Shown: positions 1-7,710 of the stretch, in pieces
How the letters are laid out: every line of letters starts with the position of its first letter
How positions within the stretch are numbered: the first letter of the stretch is position 1
Assembly (NCBI GenBank): GCA_050331475.1
Contig: JBHJGU010000031.1
Coordinates: 1 to 13,454, forward strand
DNA from: JBHJGU01 sp050331475
GTDB lineage: Bacteria; Pseudomonadota; Alphaproteobacteria; Caulobacterales; Maricaulaceae
Reading direction: 5' to 3'
Length of the DNA: 13,454 nucleotides
The notes under the pieces: generated by a model
The model's input: the letters and a program-made list of their open reading frames with translations, nothing else
Database searches by the model: none
Told to the model about the DNA's origin: nothing
Made by a program: the position numbers and the translations under genes

Positions 1-1366
1 GGACTGGAGCGGGCGCGACCGGCGGCGTCGGCGCAACGGGCGCCGCCGGCGGATTAAGCGCGCTTGGCGCATCCAGTGAGTCGTCGGGCGCTGGGGGCGG
101 CGGGTTCTCGATCGCTAACGCAGCAAATGCGAGGTCCGGCGCATCCTCACGCTCGATCGGGGCGGCGAAGCTTTCGCGCGCCGCTTGGGCCAGCGGTCCC
201 GCGGATGCGGCCGAGGCGGCGATCAAGGGCCCGCCCGCCAATGGCTCGATCGGGTCAATTTCGGTGATGCGAATCACGCCGTCCGCGGCGATGGCGTGGG
301 CTAAGGCCTCCGCCGCCTCCAGTGCGCGCGGCGCAGCGACGACCCGCGCGGGCTCGCCTAACGCGAAGGCGCGCGAGGGCGAAGCGGGCGCGTCCGCGGG
401 GTTGACGCCCAGGCGGCGCGCGGTTTCGCGCGTTAAGAAGCCGACCGGGCCGAGCCCTGCGGCCCGCTGATAGGCGCGCAGCGCCGCACGGGTGCGCGGC
501 CCATAGACGCCGTCAATGGGACCGGGATCATGGCCTACGCCCAAGAGGCGGCTTTGCAAGGCCGCAACGAAGGCCTCGCTCGCCTCATCCGCGCAGACCA
601 CCGACACCCAGGCGAACCGCTCCGGTCCGCTGGCCACCGGCGTTTGCACGGTCTGGGTCACAGGTGGCGTCCAATTTCGGGACAGCTCTGCGGGGGCGAC
701 TAAGCTTTGGGTTTCCACGCTGCGGGTGGTCGGAGGCACCACCCGCTCTGTGACCGAGGCGGGGCGCACGAGAACCCGGCGCTCAATGTCCTCATACGCA
801 GCGGGGACCTCAATGACCTCCACATCCGCGGCGGTCACTAAGGCCTGGCGATCCACAACCGCTTGTCCGCTGGGTAATTGCGTGCGGAAAAACACCCGCC
901 CTGTTGTGGGGTCCAAAGCCGCCGCTGAGGCGGTGGTTTCCGGCGCCCATTCCGCAATGGGCGCGCCGGCGGCCACCGTTTCGGTGTAGGTTCGAAATTC
1001 CGGGTCCTTAATGACAAATTTCTGGTAGGCCGGGCGGACTAAAACCCGTTCGGTCACGGTGTCATACTCCGCCGGCGTGACGAGGTATTCCGTCCGGCCG
1101 TCCTCAATGACGATCTCGTCGCGCGTCGATACGAATTCGGCCGGCGAGGCGCTGACGCGCTCATAGCCTGGACGCACCACCACTTCGCGGGAGACGAGCT
1201 CCTGGCTACGACCGATTTGGACCCGGGCCAGGCACGCCTCAGCGCCCGCGCTCGGCGGCGCGCCGTCCCCGGGCAGGCTGACTTTCAGCGGTTCGGCCTG
1301 CGCCAAGTGCGCCACCGCGATCAGGGTGAGCGCCGACGCGCCTGCTCGCCAAGTTACCGTCATCAT
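1..1366 (-). CDS. Secreted peptidoglycan-binding (PG_binding_1) protein, 3' end beyond the left edge
   Basis: The frame is open from 1366 to the left edge (455 codons), so the C-terminus is missing. Residues 1-24 form a signal peptide with an Ala-rich core and a likely cut after AQA. Residues about 55-210 hold a repeated pattern of the type E-x-V-x-V-R-P-x-Y (near 61-68, 106-114 and 195-203), probably short beta repeats. Residues about 268-322 match a PG_binding_1 domain, with LQSRLLGVG, then PIDGVYGPRTRAALRAYQ and a closing Leu-Gly-Val. The rest is Ala/Pro-rich and low in complexity, like a periplasmic linker. I infer an envelope protein that binds peptidoglycan; no catalytic domain is visible in the part present. 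Two ATGs lie in tandem: 1363 has better spacing from GGGG than 1366. A CtrA-type box and a possible promoter lie upstream. Confidence 0.8.
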   Translation of the reverse strand, partial: MMTVTWRAGASALTLIAVAHLAQAEPLKVSLPGDGAPPSAGAEACLARVQIGRSQELVSREVVVRPGYERVSASPAEFVSTRDEIVIEDGRTEYLVTPAEYDTVTERVLVRPAYQKFVIKDPEFRTYTETVAAGAPIAEWAPETTASAAALDPTTGRVFFRTQLPSGQAVVDRQALVTAADVEVIEVPAAYEDIERRVLVRPASVTERVVPPTTRSVETQSLVAPAELSRNWTPPVTQTVQTPVASGPERFAWVSVVCADEASEAFVAALQSRLLGVGHDPGPIDGVYGPRTRAALRAYQRAAGLGPVGFLTRETARRLGVNPADAPASPSRAFALGEPARVVAAPRALEAAEALAHAIAADGVIRITEIDPIEPLAGGPLIAASAASAGPLAQAARESFAAPIEREDAPDLAFAALAIENPPPPAPDDSLDAPSALNPPAAPVAPTPPVAPAPV

Positions 1367-1423
1367 CCGTCCCCACACCGTTTCTGATCCAAGCCGGACT
1401 TCGGGTCCGCGTTCTGGTTCAAA

Positions 1424-1438
1424 TTAAGACGATGTTAA
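1424..1438 (-). promoter_or_regulatory. Candidate CtrA-binding site upstream of the peptidoglycan-binding protein gene
   Basis: The sequence is TTAA-GACGATG-TTAA, an exact match to the full CtrA recognition pattern TTAA-N7-TTAA. It lies 58 bases before the start at 1366. On the minus strand it overlaps a possible promoter with a -35 of TTGCGT (1441-1446), a 17-base spacer and a -10 of TAATTT (1418-1423), so bound CtrA could touch polymerase directly. The match is seen in the sequence; binding is inferred. Confidence 0.6.
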
Positions 1439-1478
1439 TAGAGACGCAATTTTCGGGCTAGCCGTGGTTCGTTCAAAA

Positions 1479-3950
1479 CTATTCGCCCGCGGCGAGCACC
1501 GGGGGCGGAATGTCGAGCCCGCCGAGGCTCAGTTCCGGATGCGCGGCTCTAAGCGACGGCTCCAGCGGCAAATGAATAGTCACCTGGGTGCCCGCGTCCG
1601 GCGCGCTTTCCAGCTCAACCCATCCGCCGTGTAACTGCGCAAACGCCCGCACCAAGGTCAGCCCAAGCCCCGGACCGCCGCGTGCGCCGGATTCAAACCG
1701 GTCGAAGGCCCGGGTCTGGTCTTCCCGGCTCATGCCCGGCCCGTCGTCGGCGACCCAAAGCCGCGTCTCCGTCTCCTCCACCCGGGCGCCCAGCGTGACC
1801 GATCCGCCCGCCGGGGTATGCCGCAACGCGTTGGAGACCAAATTGCTCAGCGCTTGGCGCAGCCGGCGGTGATCGCCCCGGATCACGGGGATCTCGGGAT
1901 CGCAATCAATGGTGAGACTGACTTGGGTGTCCTGGGTGGAGGTGGCGGCCAGCCCGGCCACGCTTTCCAACAGCTCCGCTAAGGCGACGTCGCCCAATTC
2001 GAGCTCGAGTTTGCCCGCCTCAATGGCGGACATATCCAGAATGTCGTCGATCAGTTTCGAGAGTTGCAGCGAGGCGTCATGGATCGCGCCCACTTGCTCG
2101 CGTTGGCGGGCGCTGAGCGGATCGCCCACGGGCGCGGTCAAGAACTCGGAGTACCCCCGGATCGTCGTCAACGGCGCCCGTAAATGCAGGGATACCCGCT
2201 CCATAAAGCTTGTTTTGGCCTGATCGGCCTCTTCAAGCGCTTCGGCGCGGTCTTGCAGGGCTTTTTGAATGCGCCGGCTGTCGGTGACGTCGTTCCACGC
2301 GATCACGGTGGCGCCGTCGGGCAGGGGCCGGGACAGATAGGTCAGGATCGTGTCGTCGGTGCGCCGGATCTCCTCGGAGACTTGCTCGCGCGCGGCCGGG
2401 TCGGTGTCGGTCAATCGCGCTTTGATCTGTCCCCAAAACGCCTCGTCAGGGTAAAGCGGCAAGCATTGGGTGAGCAGATCGTCAAACGCGGCCCCTTCGG
2501 CCAGCGCCTCACGGTCTAAGCGCCACAGCGAAGCAAAGGCCGTGTTGGCTAAGCGCAATCGCCCGTCGGTGCCGAACACCGCAACGCCTTCATTCAGCTT
2601 ATCCAGGGTCGCGCGTTGGACATTAATCAATGTGTTGTATTGCGCGCGCAGTGTGATCTGGTCGGTCATGTCCTCGAAAATCAGCAACAGCCCGCCGAAA
2701 GGATGGCGCAGGCGCGCGAGCCGCAAGGTGCGCCCGTCGGGCAGCGGCCAAAGCTCATCCTCCATCGTCTCTTCGGAGGCGTAGCGCGCCAGCTCCTTGC
2801 GCTTCCAGCCCGCATAGTCGGTTTGTTCGGGCAACCGCCGTAGGTCGCGCAATCGGTCAAGCACCGCACCGTGATTGGGACCCTCGTCAAGCCAGCCTTC
2901 GTCCAAACCGAAGAGTTTGGTGAAGGCGGTGTTATGGAAGATGAGCTTGGCTTGGCTGTCGAAAATCGCCACCGCGTCGGCCAGATGATCCAGGGTCTCG
3001 TCATGGGCGTGCTGGCGGCGATTTAACTCATCGGCCAAGTCTTCGACCTGTGTGACGTCGAGCGCCATGCCTGCGACCCCACCGGACACCGGGAAGGTGA
3101 TGATGCGGAACGCGCGGCGCTGGCCTTGGGCGACCACCCAACGCACGGCCTCCGCGCGAGCGCGTTCGTCGCGCGCCACTCGGGCTTGGGTTTCAGTTTC
3201 CCCGTCGAAATGTAGGTTCTTGCGCACCGCTTCTTCCAAGGCGCGCGCTTCGACCGCTTCCAGATAGGCTTCATTCGCCCACAGCAGTTTGAGGTTTGCG
3301 CTCAACCGCCAGACCGGGAAGGGCGCTTTTCCCAGAAGATCAAAGACCGCCAAGGGGTCTTGGCCGGCCAATTGTTTCGCGGCCTCCACCCGCCCGCGGG
3401 CGCCGGACTCTTCGAGCCCCTTCACCGTGGAATCCGACAGCCAAAGCACCACCGATGCGCCCGCCGGCCGACCGTCGGCTTCCAAGAAGCGACCCGACGG
3501 CCCAATCACGGTGAGCGAGAAGGGCAGGCCCTCGGTGCGCAAGCGGGTCAGCCGTTCCCGCAGCGTGGTGTCCTGGCCCGCGGCGTCGCGCGCCTCGAAA
3601 TCGCCAATGGCGTCCAGCAGTCGCTTGCCGGGCTCCGGACCGTCAGGGGTTTCGCAGAATTGCATCAAGCTGGCCAAGGCCAAAGGCGCGCCGTAAATCC
3701 GCGGTTGGCCCCAATCGCCGGCGCTGACGCGCGCGTCGTCGTCCCAGACCAGCACCAAGCCCGGATGCGCGCCGAAAATCGAATCCGCCCGCGCGAGGCG
3801 CGCTTCAAGCCGTTCCGCGCGGGCGCGCCATTTTCGCGATGCGCCGCGGGCTCGCTCGGTGATCCGCCACGCCCATACCAACGCAGCCACGGCGAAAGCC
3901 ATGGCGCTCACCGTGATAAAGAAGGTTGCGACTTCCAAAAACGCCGCCAT
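1479..3950 (-). CDS. divL: DivL-like sensor histidine kinase homologue with atypical H-box
   Basis: The product is 823 residues, against about 770 for Caulobacter DivL. From ATG at 3950, residues 1-30 hold one membrane helix, followed by a basic coiled segment and a DivL-type N-terminal sensor region (about 55-185). PAS-like domains follow near 205-300, 320-430 and 445-560. Then come a dimerisation helix pair (about 570-645) and an ATPase domain with N-box (ALSNLVSNALRH), G1 (DDGPGM), F (FDRFE) and G2 (GPGLGL) motifs. The linker RHPFGGLLLIFEDMTD and the phrase LNEGVAVFG resemble the DivL family. The H-box reads VSLHLRAPLTTI: Leu588 sits where kinases have His and Caulobacter DivL has Tyr, and His589 follows. 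In Caulobacter, DivL acts at the membrane upstream of CckA, ChpT and CtrA. A GTG at 3983 is possible but has no ribosome site. I am confident of the family and less sure of orthology. Confidence 0.82.
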   Translation of the reverse strand: MAAFLEVATFFITVSAMAFAVAALVWAWRITERARGASRKWRARAERLEARLARADSIFGAHPGLVLVWDDDARVSAGDWGQPRIYGAPLALASLMQFCETPDGPEPGKRLLDAIGDFEARDAAGQDTTLRERLTRLRTEGLPFSLTVIGPSGRFLEADGRPAGASVVLWLSDSTVKGLEESGARGRVEAAKQLAGQDPLAVFDLLGKAPFPVWRLSANLKLLWANEAYLEAVEARALEEAVRKNLHFDGETETQARVARDERARAEAVRWVVAQGQRRAFRIITFPVSGGVAGMALDVTQVEDLADELNRRQHAHDETLDHLADAVAIFDSQAKLIFHNTAFTKLFGLDEGWLDEGPNHGAVLDRLRDLRRLPEQTDYAGWKRKELARYASEETMEDELWPLPDGRTLRLARLRHPFGGLLLIFEDMTDQITLRAQYNTLINVQRATLDKLNEGVAVFGTDGRLRLANTAFASLWRLDREALAEGAAFDDLLTQCLPLYPDEAFWGQIKARLTDTDPAAREQVSEEIRRTDDTILTYLSRPLPDGATVIAWNDVTDSRRIQKALQDRAEALEEADQAKTSFMERVSLHLRAPLTTIRGYSEFLTAPVGDPLSARQREQVGAIHDASLQLSKLIDDILDMSAIEAGKLELELGDVALAELLESVAGLAATSTQDTQVSLTIDCDPEIPVIRGDHRRLRQALSNLVSNALRHTPAGGSVTLGARVEETETRLWVADDGPGMSREDQTRAFDRFESGARGGPGLGLTLVRAFAQLHGGWVELESAPDAGTQVTIHLPLEPSLRAAHPELSLGGLDIPPPVLAAGE

Positions 3951-3998
3951 GTCTCCACGCCCGCCGGAGTTCGTTAACGACACAAACCGCGGTCGAGC

Positions 3999-4014
3999 TT
4001 AACGGCTCGTTAAC
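3999..4014 (-). promoter_or_regulatory. Consensus CtrA-binding site upstream of divL-like gene
   Basis: The plus strand reads TTAA-CGGCTCG-TTAAC, a full match to the CtrA consensus TTAA-N7-TTAAC. It sits 48 to 64 bases before the ATG at 3950, in the short gap after the TraB-like gene. A further GTTAAC half-site is at 3973-3978. The match is directly seen; its use by CtrA is inferred from the organism type and the gene downstream. Confidence 0.68.
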
Positions 4015-4040
4015 TCACCGCAAACCGCGCCATAGCGCCG

Positions 4041-5288
4041 TTACGTCGCCGCCGCCTCTAAGAACGGCGTCGGGTCGAGGAGGATGACGTCCTCCCGCTT
4101 GGCCAACGCCTCGAGCAGCCAATATTTGTGAGCCGCGCCGAAGGTGACCATCAGCCGTTTGCCCTGACCTTTCAGCGCGTCCAACGCGGCGGCCACGCCC
4201 GCGTAATGGGCGGCGTTGATGGTCTCCCAATCGCCCGGTCCCAAATCGTGCGCAAAAACCCGGGCGTACGGCGCGTAGCCGGCTTTCGCCGCTTGGTCGT
4301 ACGCCTCCGAATGGAGGAAAAACGGATCGTCGCTTCGGCCCGCGGTCGCTTCGCGCAGGCTTGCGAGGCCCGCTTGGTAGGCGGCCCAATCCTCCGCGCG
4401 GGCGGGGTCTGCGCGCAGTCGGGCCAGAGCGGCGCGCCGGTAAGTGTTCATGGGCGCGGTCCAGCCGGCGGCGCCGAAAAGTTCAAGGCCGCGTTCCTTC
4501 GCCAGTGGAAACAGAACGTCGGTGTATTCGGGGAACACCGCCGCCCGGCGCTCTTGAATCTCGCCGGTTTCCAGAAAGCTCGTCCAGGCCCGGTCTATGC
4601 GATTGGGCGGGACTTCGATGGCCGCCGCATCCGGGTCAACGGCGCGGAACAGCCGGTCGAGAAAACCGAGACTGTAGCGATCAGACGTTCGATGACCGCG
4701 GTGGATCATACCGAACACCACGACCTCCGTTTTCGGTGCGTCTGCGGAGAGGGCGGTTTGCGGTCGCGCAATCCGTTCGCCGTTGACCAGGATGCTTCCA
4801 TCGGCGGTTTGCGCGACGCCGTGCGCGTCCTCAGTCTTGGGAAAAACACGCGTGATCGCGCGCGTCTTCAAGTCGAGCTCAGCGACGCCGTCCCCGGTCT
4901 CGACATAGGCGTGTCGTCGGTCGCGCGCGAGCAACACGCTTTGCGGCGGCGCCTCGAAGCCCGAGGTTTCGTCGACCACGTCGAAAGAGGCGGTATTGAT
5001 CCATTGCACCACGCCCTGGGCGCAGGGCGCGAGGATGTGGGCGTTATCACCGGTGAAGGCCGGCGCGCCGGGGTCTTCACACCCCGCCACCACGGCCAGT
5101 CGCTCCCGATTGAGCCGGTCCCAGATGGCTAACGCGTTCCGGTCTGTGAGCCGCTCCACGCCGAGCACACCGTCACTCGAAACCGAGGACGGCTCAAAAA
5201 TGGCCGGTAACTCTGACCCCGCCGTTTGAGCCAAGCCTGCGGCCGATACGCTGGCGATCAGCGCGATGATGGCGATCCTTGGGGGCAT
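4041..5288 (-). CDS. Secreted TraB/PrgY/Tiki-like protein with N-terminal beta-propeller-like region
   Basis: The product is 415 residues. The start at 5288 is chosen over a GTG at 5315 because GGAGGA lies six bases before it and it puts a clean signal peptide at the N-terminus (hydrophobic IAIIALIASVSAAGLA). Residues about 35-175 look like short beta blades of a propeller, with phrases such as LAIWDRLNRERLAVVAGCED and HAYVETGDGVAELDLKTRAI. Residues about 187-410 carry the marks of the TraB/PrgY/GumN/Tiki superfamily: a first GxxH (FGMIHRGH, 192-199), a conserved Glu (AAIEVPPN, Glu225) and a second GxxH (FGAAHKYW, 383-390). Related proteins include metal-dependent proteases and esterase-like enzymes, so a periplasmic hydrolase is possible; the substrate is unknown. 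It lies 77 bases after the PepSY gene and may share its transcript. The superfamily call is moderately sure, the function is not. Confidence 0.62.
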   Translation of the reverse strand: MPPRIAIIALIASVSAAGLAQTAGSELPAIFEPSSVSSDGVLGVERLTDRNALAIWDRLNRERLAVVAGCEDPGAPAFTGDNAHILAPCAQGVVQWINTASFDVVDETSGFEAPPQSVLLARDRRHAYVETGDGVAELDLKTRAITRVFPKTEDAHGVAQTADGSILVNGERIARPQTALSADAPKTEVVVFGMIHRGHRTSDRYSLGFLDRLFRAVDPDAAAIEVPPNRIDRAWTSFLETGEIQERRAAVFPEYTDVLFPLAKERGLELFGAAGWTAPMNTYRRAALARLRADPARAEDWAAYQAGLASLREATAGRSDDPFFLHSEAYDQAAKAGYAPYARVFAHDLGPGDWETINAAHYAGVAAALDALKGQGKRLMVTFGAAHKYWLLEALAKREDVILLDPTPFLEAAAT

Positions 5289-5365
5289 TTTGCGTCCTCC
5301 GGTCTTCGCGTTCACTCAAACGGGGAAACCGGGCGGGAGGAAGGCGAGCGACCGGATGGGCCAGT

Positions 5366-6880
5366 TCACGCAGCCGGTGAAGCGAGCGCCGCGTTCCCGG
5401 TGCGCGCTCTTCGGCCGCCCAAGATCACGGAGCCGCCGATCAAACCTGCAATCACGAGCAGCGCGCCGTTTATCGCCCAGGCCATGGGATCGGCGATCCG
5501 GCCCAGCCAAGTTGCGGCATGGGCGACAGTGAGAAGAGCGAACGCCAAGGCGGTGGCGGCGCGCAGCCGCCGGGACATCCGAACCCGATCGCGCCAAAGC
5601 GCGGACGCGCAAAGGCTCAGCGCGGATAAGCCGAGATAGAGCAATGGGAGCGATGCGACGGGGGCGAAGAGCCCGACCAAGGCGGTCCCTGAGAACGCGA
5701 GCGGTTGGCCCCATACCCAACCGATCCAGAGCCGTTCGCGGATCGGCGCGGGTCGACCCTGATCGCGTCGTCGCGCCGCCCAGATCGAGACCGAGCTGGC
5801 GACGATGACGGTTAACGCGAGGCCGAGCAGGGCATAGGCCACTTTAAGCGGCGCGCCGCCATACCACCCAATGTGCAAGGCCGGCAAAGCGCCGAGCACT
5901 TGCTGGCCGAAGCTTCCCTCCGCAAAGCCGGTTTGCGAGACCAAAGCGCCCGTCCCATCGAGCATATAGCGCTCGCCATTCGTCAAATGGCCGGGACGGT
6001 CGAGAATAATCAAAAGGTTTTGGCCTTGGGTGCCGATTTCCGCCACGCGCAGCCGGTCAAAGCGCGCGTCCGGATGCGCCTCTAGCAGGCTCTGCAGAGG
6101 CGCGGCGATCGGCGGCAAGGGCGCGGCCGTCCGGTCGGGTTCGAAGACCGGCCCAGCGATGGCGGACCGTGCGGCCCCGATGTCGCCGTCAAACACCACA
6201 AGCGCCAAGGCGCCCAGAATGACCGTGGACAGGCCCAGCAATGCGCCAGTCAGCGCGATGACGATGTGAAACGGCGCACCCCAAACGCTCAACCGATTAT
6301 GCAAATCCGCGTCTTGCAGCCGTTTCGCCCCGCCCAGGCGCAGCGCGAAGGCGTCTTTGAACACGCGCGGATGCGCCAAGAGGCCGGAGATCACCGAGGC
6401 CAAAAGCGCGATCCCCAACGCGCCCACCAATGAAATACCCAAGGTCTGGGGCAAATGGAGGCGAACATGCAGCTCGGTCAGGAGATCGACCACCGGGGTC
6501 TTGTAAGGCTCGATCGTGTCCCCGCTCGGGTCGATCGCCCATTTCTCCGACACGCCGTTGGGAAAATCGAACGCTTCGATGATCAGCCGGCGCGTGTCGT
6601 TCTTCGGCGGCCAGACGAACACGTCCTTTTGCACCCCCAGCGCCAGGGAGCGCTCATAGGCCAAGGCCACCGCGGCTTCGGTTTGTTGCGGGCTAACGGT
6701 GTTGACGAAAGGGCCTTGGGGTTGCTCCCACCGGCTTAGCTCATGGTCGAACACTAAGATCGCGCCGGTTAGGCAAACCAGATAGAGCAACGCCGCCACA
6801 GCGAGGCCCAGGCTGGAATGGGCCGACAACAGGGCGCGTACGAACGGTGCGGATACCTTGGGCCAGATGGACTGGGTCAT
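5366..6880 (-). CDS. PepSY-associated transmembrane protein, iron/siderophore uptake type
   Basis: The product is 504 residues. The start at 6880 follows AGGAGG by six bases and lies eight bases past the stop of the previous gene; longer upstream starts would run into that gene. It is an inner-membrane protein: one helix at about 20-43, a periplasmic PepSY-like segment, then paired helices around the family motifs ELHVRLHLPQTLG (about 149-161) and DLHNRLSVWGAPFH (about 206-219). A second periplasmic stretch ends at LHIGWYGGAPLKVAY, and several more helices fill the last 130 residues. The spaced histidines fit the PepSY_TM family, whose members are often encoded beside TonB-dependent siderophore receptors and are thought to act as ferric-siderophore reductases. 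That role is inferred from family and neighbours here. No break or odd residue was seen. Confidence 0.86.
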   Translation of the reverse strand: MTQSIWPKVSAPFVRALLSAHSSLGLAVAALLYLVCLTGAILVFDHELSRWEQPQGPFVNTVSPQQTEAAVALAYERSLALGVQKDVFVWPPKNDTRRLIIEAFDFPNGVSEKWAIDPSGDTIEPYKTPVVDLLTELHVRLHLPQTLGISLVGALGIALLASVISGLLAHPRVFKDAFALRLGGAKRLQDADLHNRLSVWGAPFHIVIALTGALLGLSTVILGALALVVFDGDIGAARSAIAGPVFEPDRTAAPLPPIAAPLQSLLEAHPDARFDRLRVAEIGTQGQNLLIILDRPGHLTNGERYMLDGTGALVSQTGFAEGSFGQQVLGALPALHIGWYGGAPLKVAYALLGLALTVIVASSVSIWAARRRDQGRPAPIRERLWIGWVWGQPLAFSGTALVGLFAPVASLPLLYLGLSALSLCASALWRDRVRMSRRLRAATALAFALLTVAHAATWLGRIADPMAWAINGALLVIAGLIGGSVILGGRRARTGNAALASPAA

Positions 6881-6888
6881 GCCGCCTC

Positions 6889-7443
6889 CTACACCAAGAC
6901 CCCGACGCCGAAAACGACGCTGAGGCCCAATAGCCCAACGCCGGCTCGGATTAACCGCGGGTCCGCCAGCGCCCAAGCCATGCCGGCCGCCCAACCCAGC
7001 GGGATGAACAGTCCGCCTAAGGCGATGCGGTCAATGTCAGAGAGCGGTGCGCGCGTCGCGATCATCAGCCCCACCGCCAAGGCGGCGAAGGCCGCCAGCG
7101 GGCCGGCGATCAATCCGCGCAGGGCAGCCCGGGTCCATCGGGGCGCACGGACCGCTGGGTCAAGGCGGGTCTCGCGTTCCGCTCTCACTCCGGCCTTGGC
7201 CCAACGGGCGCTGAACCCCACCCCGATCAGACCCATCGTCATCACGGCTGCGGCGGCGAACGCTAACCCCACTTCAAAGCCCGCCGCCAGACCCATGAGC
7301 GCGAGCGCCCCCAGCACCCCGCCCCATCCGAGACCGACGCTCAGGCCGTGCGCGGGACCGTTCGACGCCCAGGCCCGCCAAAGCCCCAAAACCCCTAACC
7401 CGGCCATGGCCAAGCTCAAAAAGCCTAGGATCACAGGGTTCAT
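6889..7443 (-). CDS. Small multi-pass inner-membrane protein, possible DUF3325-DUF3649 fusion
   Basis: The product is 184 residues and almost wholly hydrophobic, with about five or six membrane helices split by a polar loop at residues 78-106. Its ATG lies 12 bases past the original TonB-receptor stop, and its own stop lies eight bases before the PepSY gene, so the three form one unit. Siderophore clusters with PepSY_TM proteins often carry two small membrane proteins of about 100 residues, DUF3325 and DUF3649. The first half here (Gly/Leu/Ala-rich, with RAWASNG after helix one) resembles the former. The second half (WTRAALRGLIAGPLAAF, then WAAGMAWALADPRLIRAG) resembles the latter, which has a similar Trp-Ala...Arg-Ala ending. 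Both resemblances are from memory and weak at sequence level. An auxiliary role in iron uptake is inferred from position. Confidence 0.72.
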   Translation of the reverse strand: MNPVILGFLSLAMAGLGVLGLWRAWASNGPAHGLSVGLGWGGVLGALALMGLAAGFEVGLAFAAAAVMTMGLIGVGFSARWAKAGVRAERETRLDPAVRAPRWTRAALRGLIAGPLAAFAALAVGLMIATRAPLSDIDRIALGGLFIPLGWAAGMAWALADPRLIRAGVGLLGLSVVFGVGVLV

Positions 7444-7455
7444 GGCGTCCGCGTC

Positions 7456-7710
7456 CTAGAAGCGATAGGTGAGCCGGGCGCCGGCGCGTCGGGTTTCACC
7501 CACATCGTTAGACGGCGCCACGCCCGCTAGCCCCGCGGCCACCAGCGAGGTCGACCCGGTGGCGAAAAACGCGTTCAGCGCGTTTTCCACAAAGGCTTCG
7601 AACTCGAAAGACCGGGCGCGAATGCCCGTTCGGAAGGTCAGGACGTCAAAGCCGGAGAAGGAGAATGTGGGCGCTGGATTGATCAGATTCTGGAAGCTGC
7701 GTTGAATATT
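7456..7710 (-). pseudogene. Detached C-terminal barrel segment of the TonB-dependent receptor
   Basis: These 84 codons plus TAG continue the receptor frame directly after the in-frame TAA at 7711-7713. They read as the last barrel strands: NIQRSFQNLINP, a strand with FDVLTFRTGIRARSFEFEAF, then ARLTYRF and the stop. Ending in Tyr-Arg-Phe is typical of TonB-dependent receptors, whose terminal aromatic residue is the signal for outer-membrane insertion. The stretch has no good start of its own, so it is probably untranslated unless the stop is read through. Codon use and GC content match the rest of the gene, with no second frameshift or stop, which points to a recent change or a base-call error. 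Confidence 0.8.

Noticed and set aside
516..989. 157-codon plus-strand open frame
   Set aside because: It lies opposite the peptidoglycan-binding gene, has Ser/Thr/Arg-rich composition typical of a GC-rich shadow frame, and has no ribosome site or recognisable domain.
1395..1409. Small hairpin CGGAC-N5-GTCCG in the leader of the peptidoglycan-binding gene
   Set aside because: It has only a five-pair stem and no T-run, so it is not a terminator; such stems are common by chance at this GC content.
3360..3977. 205-codon plus-strand open frame
   Set aside because: It lies opposite the N-terminal part of the divL-like gene and has no domain or ribosome site.
4128..5132. 334-codon plus-strand open frame
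   Set aside because: It is antisense to the TraB-like gene, whose strand has a signal peptide, a good ribosome site and family motifs. The plus frame shows none of these.
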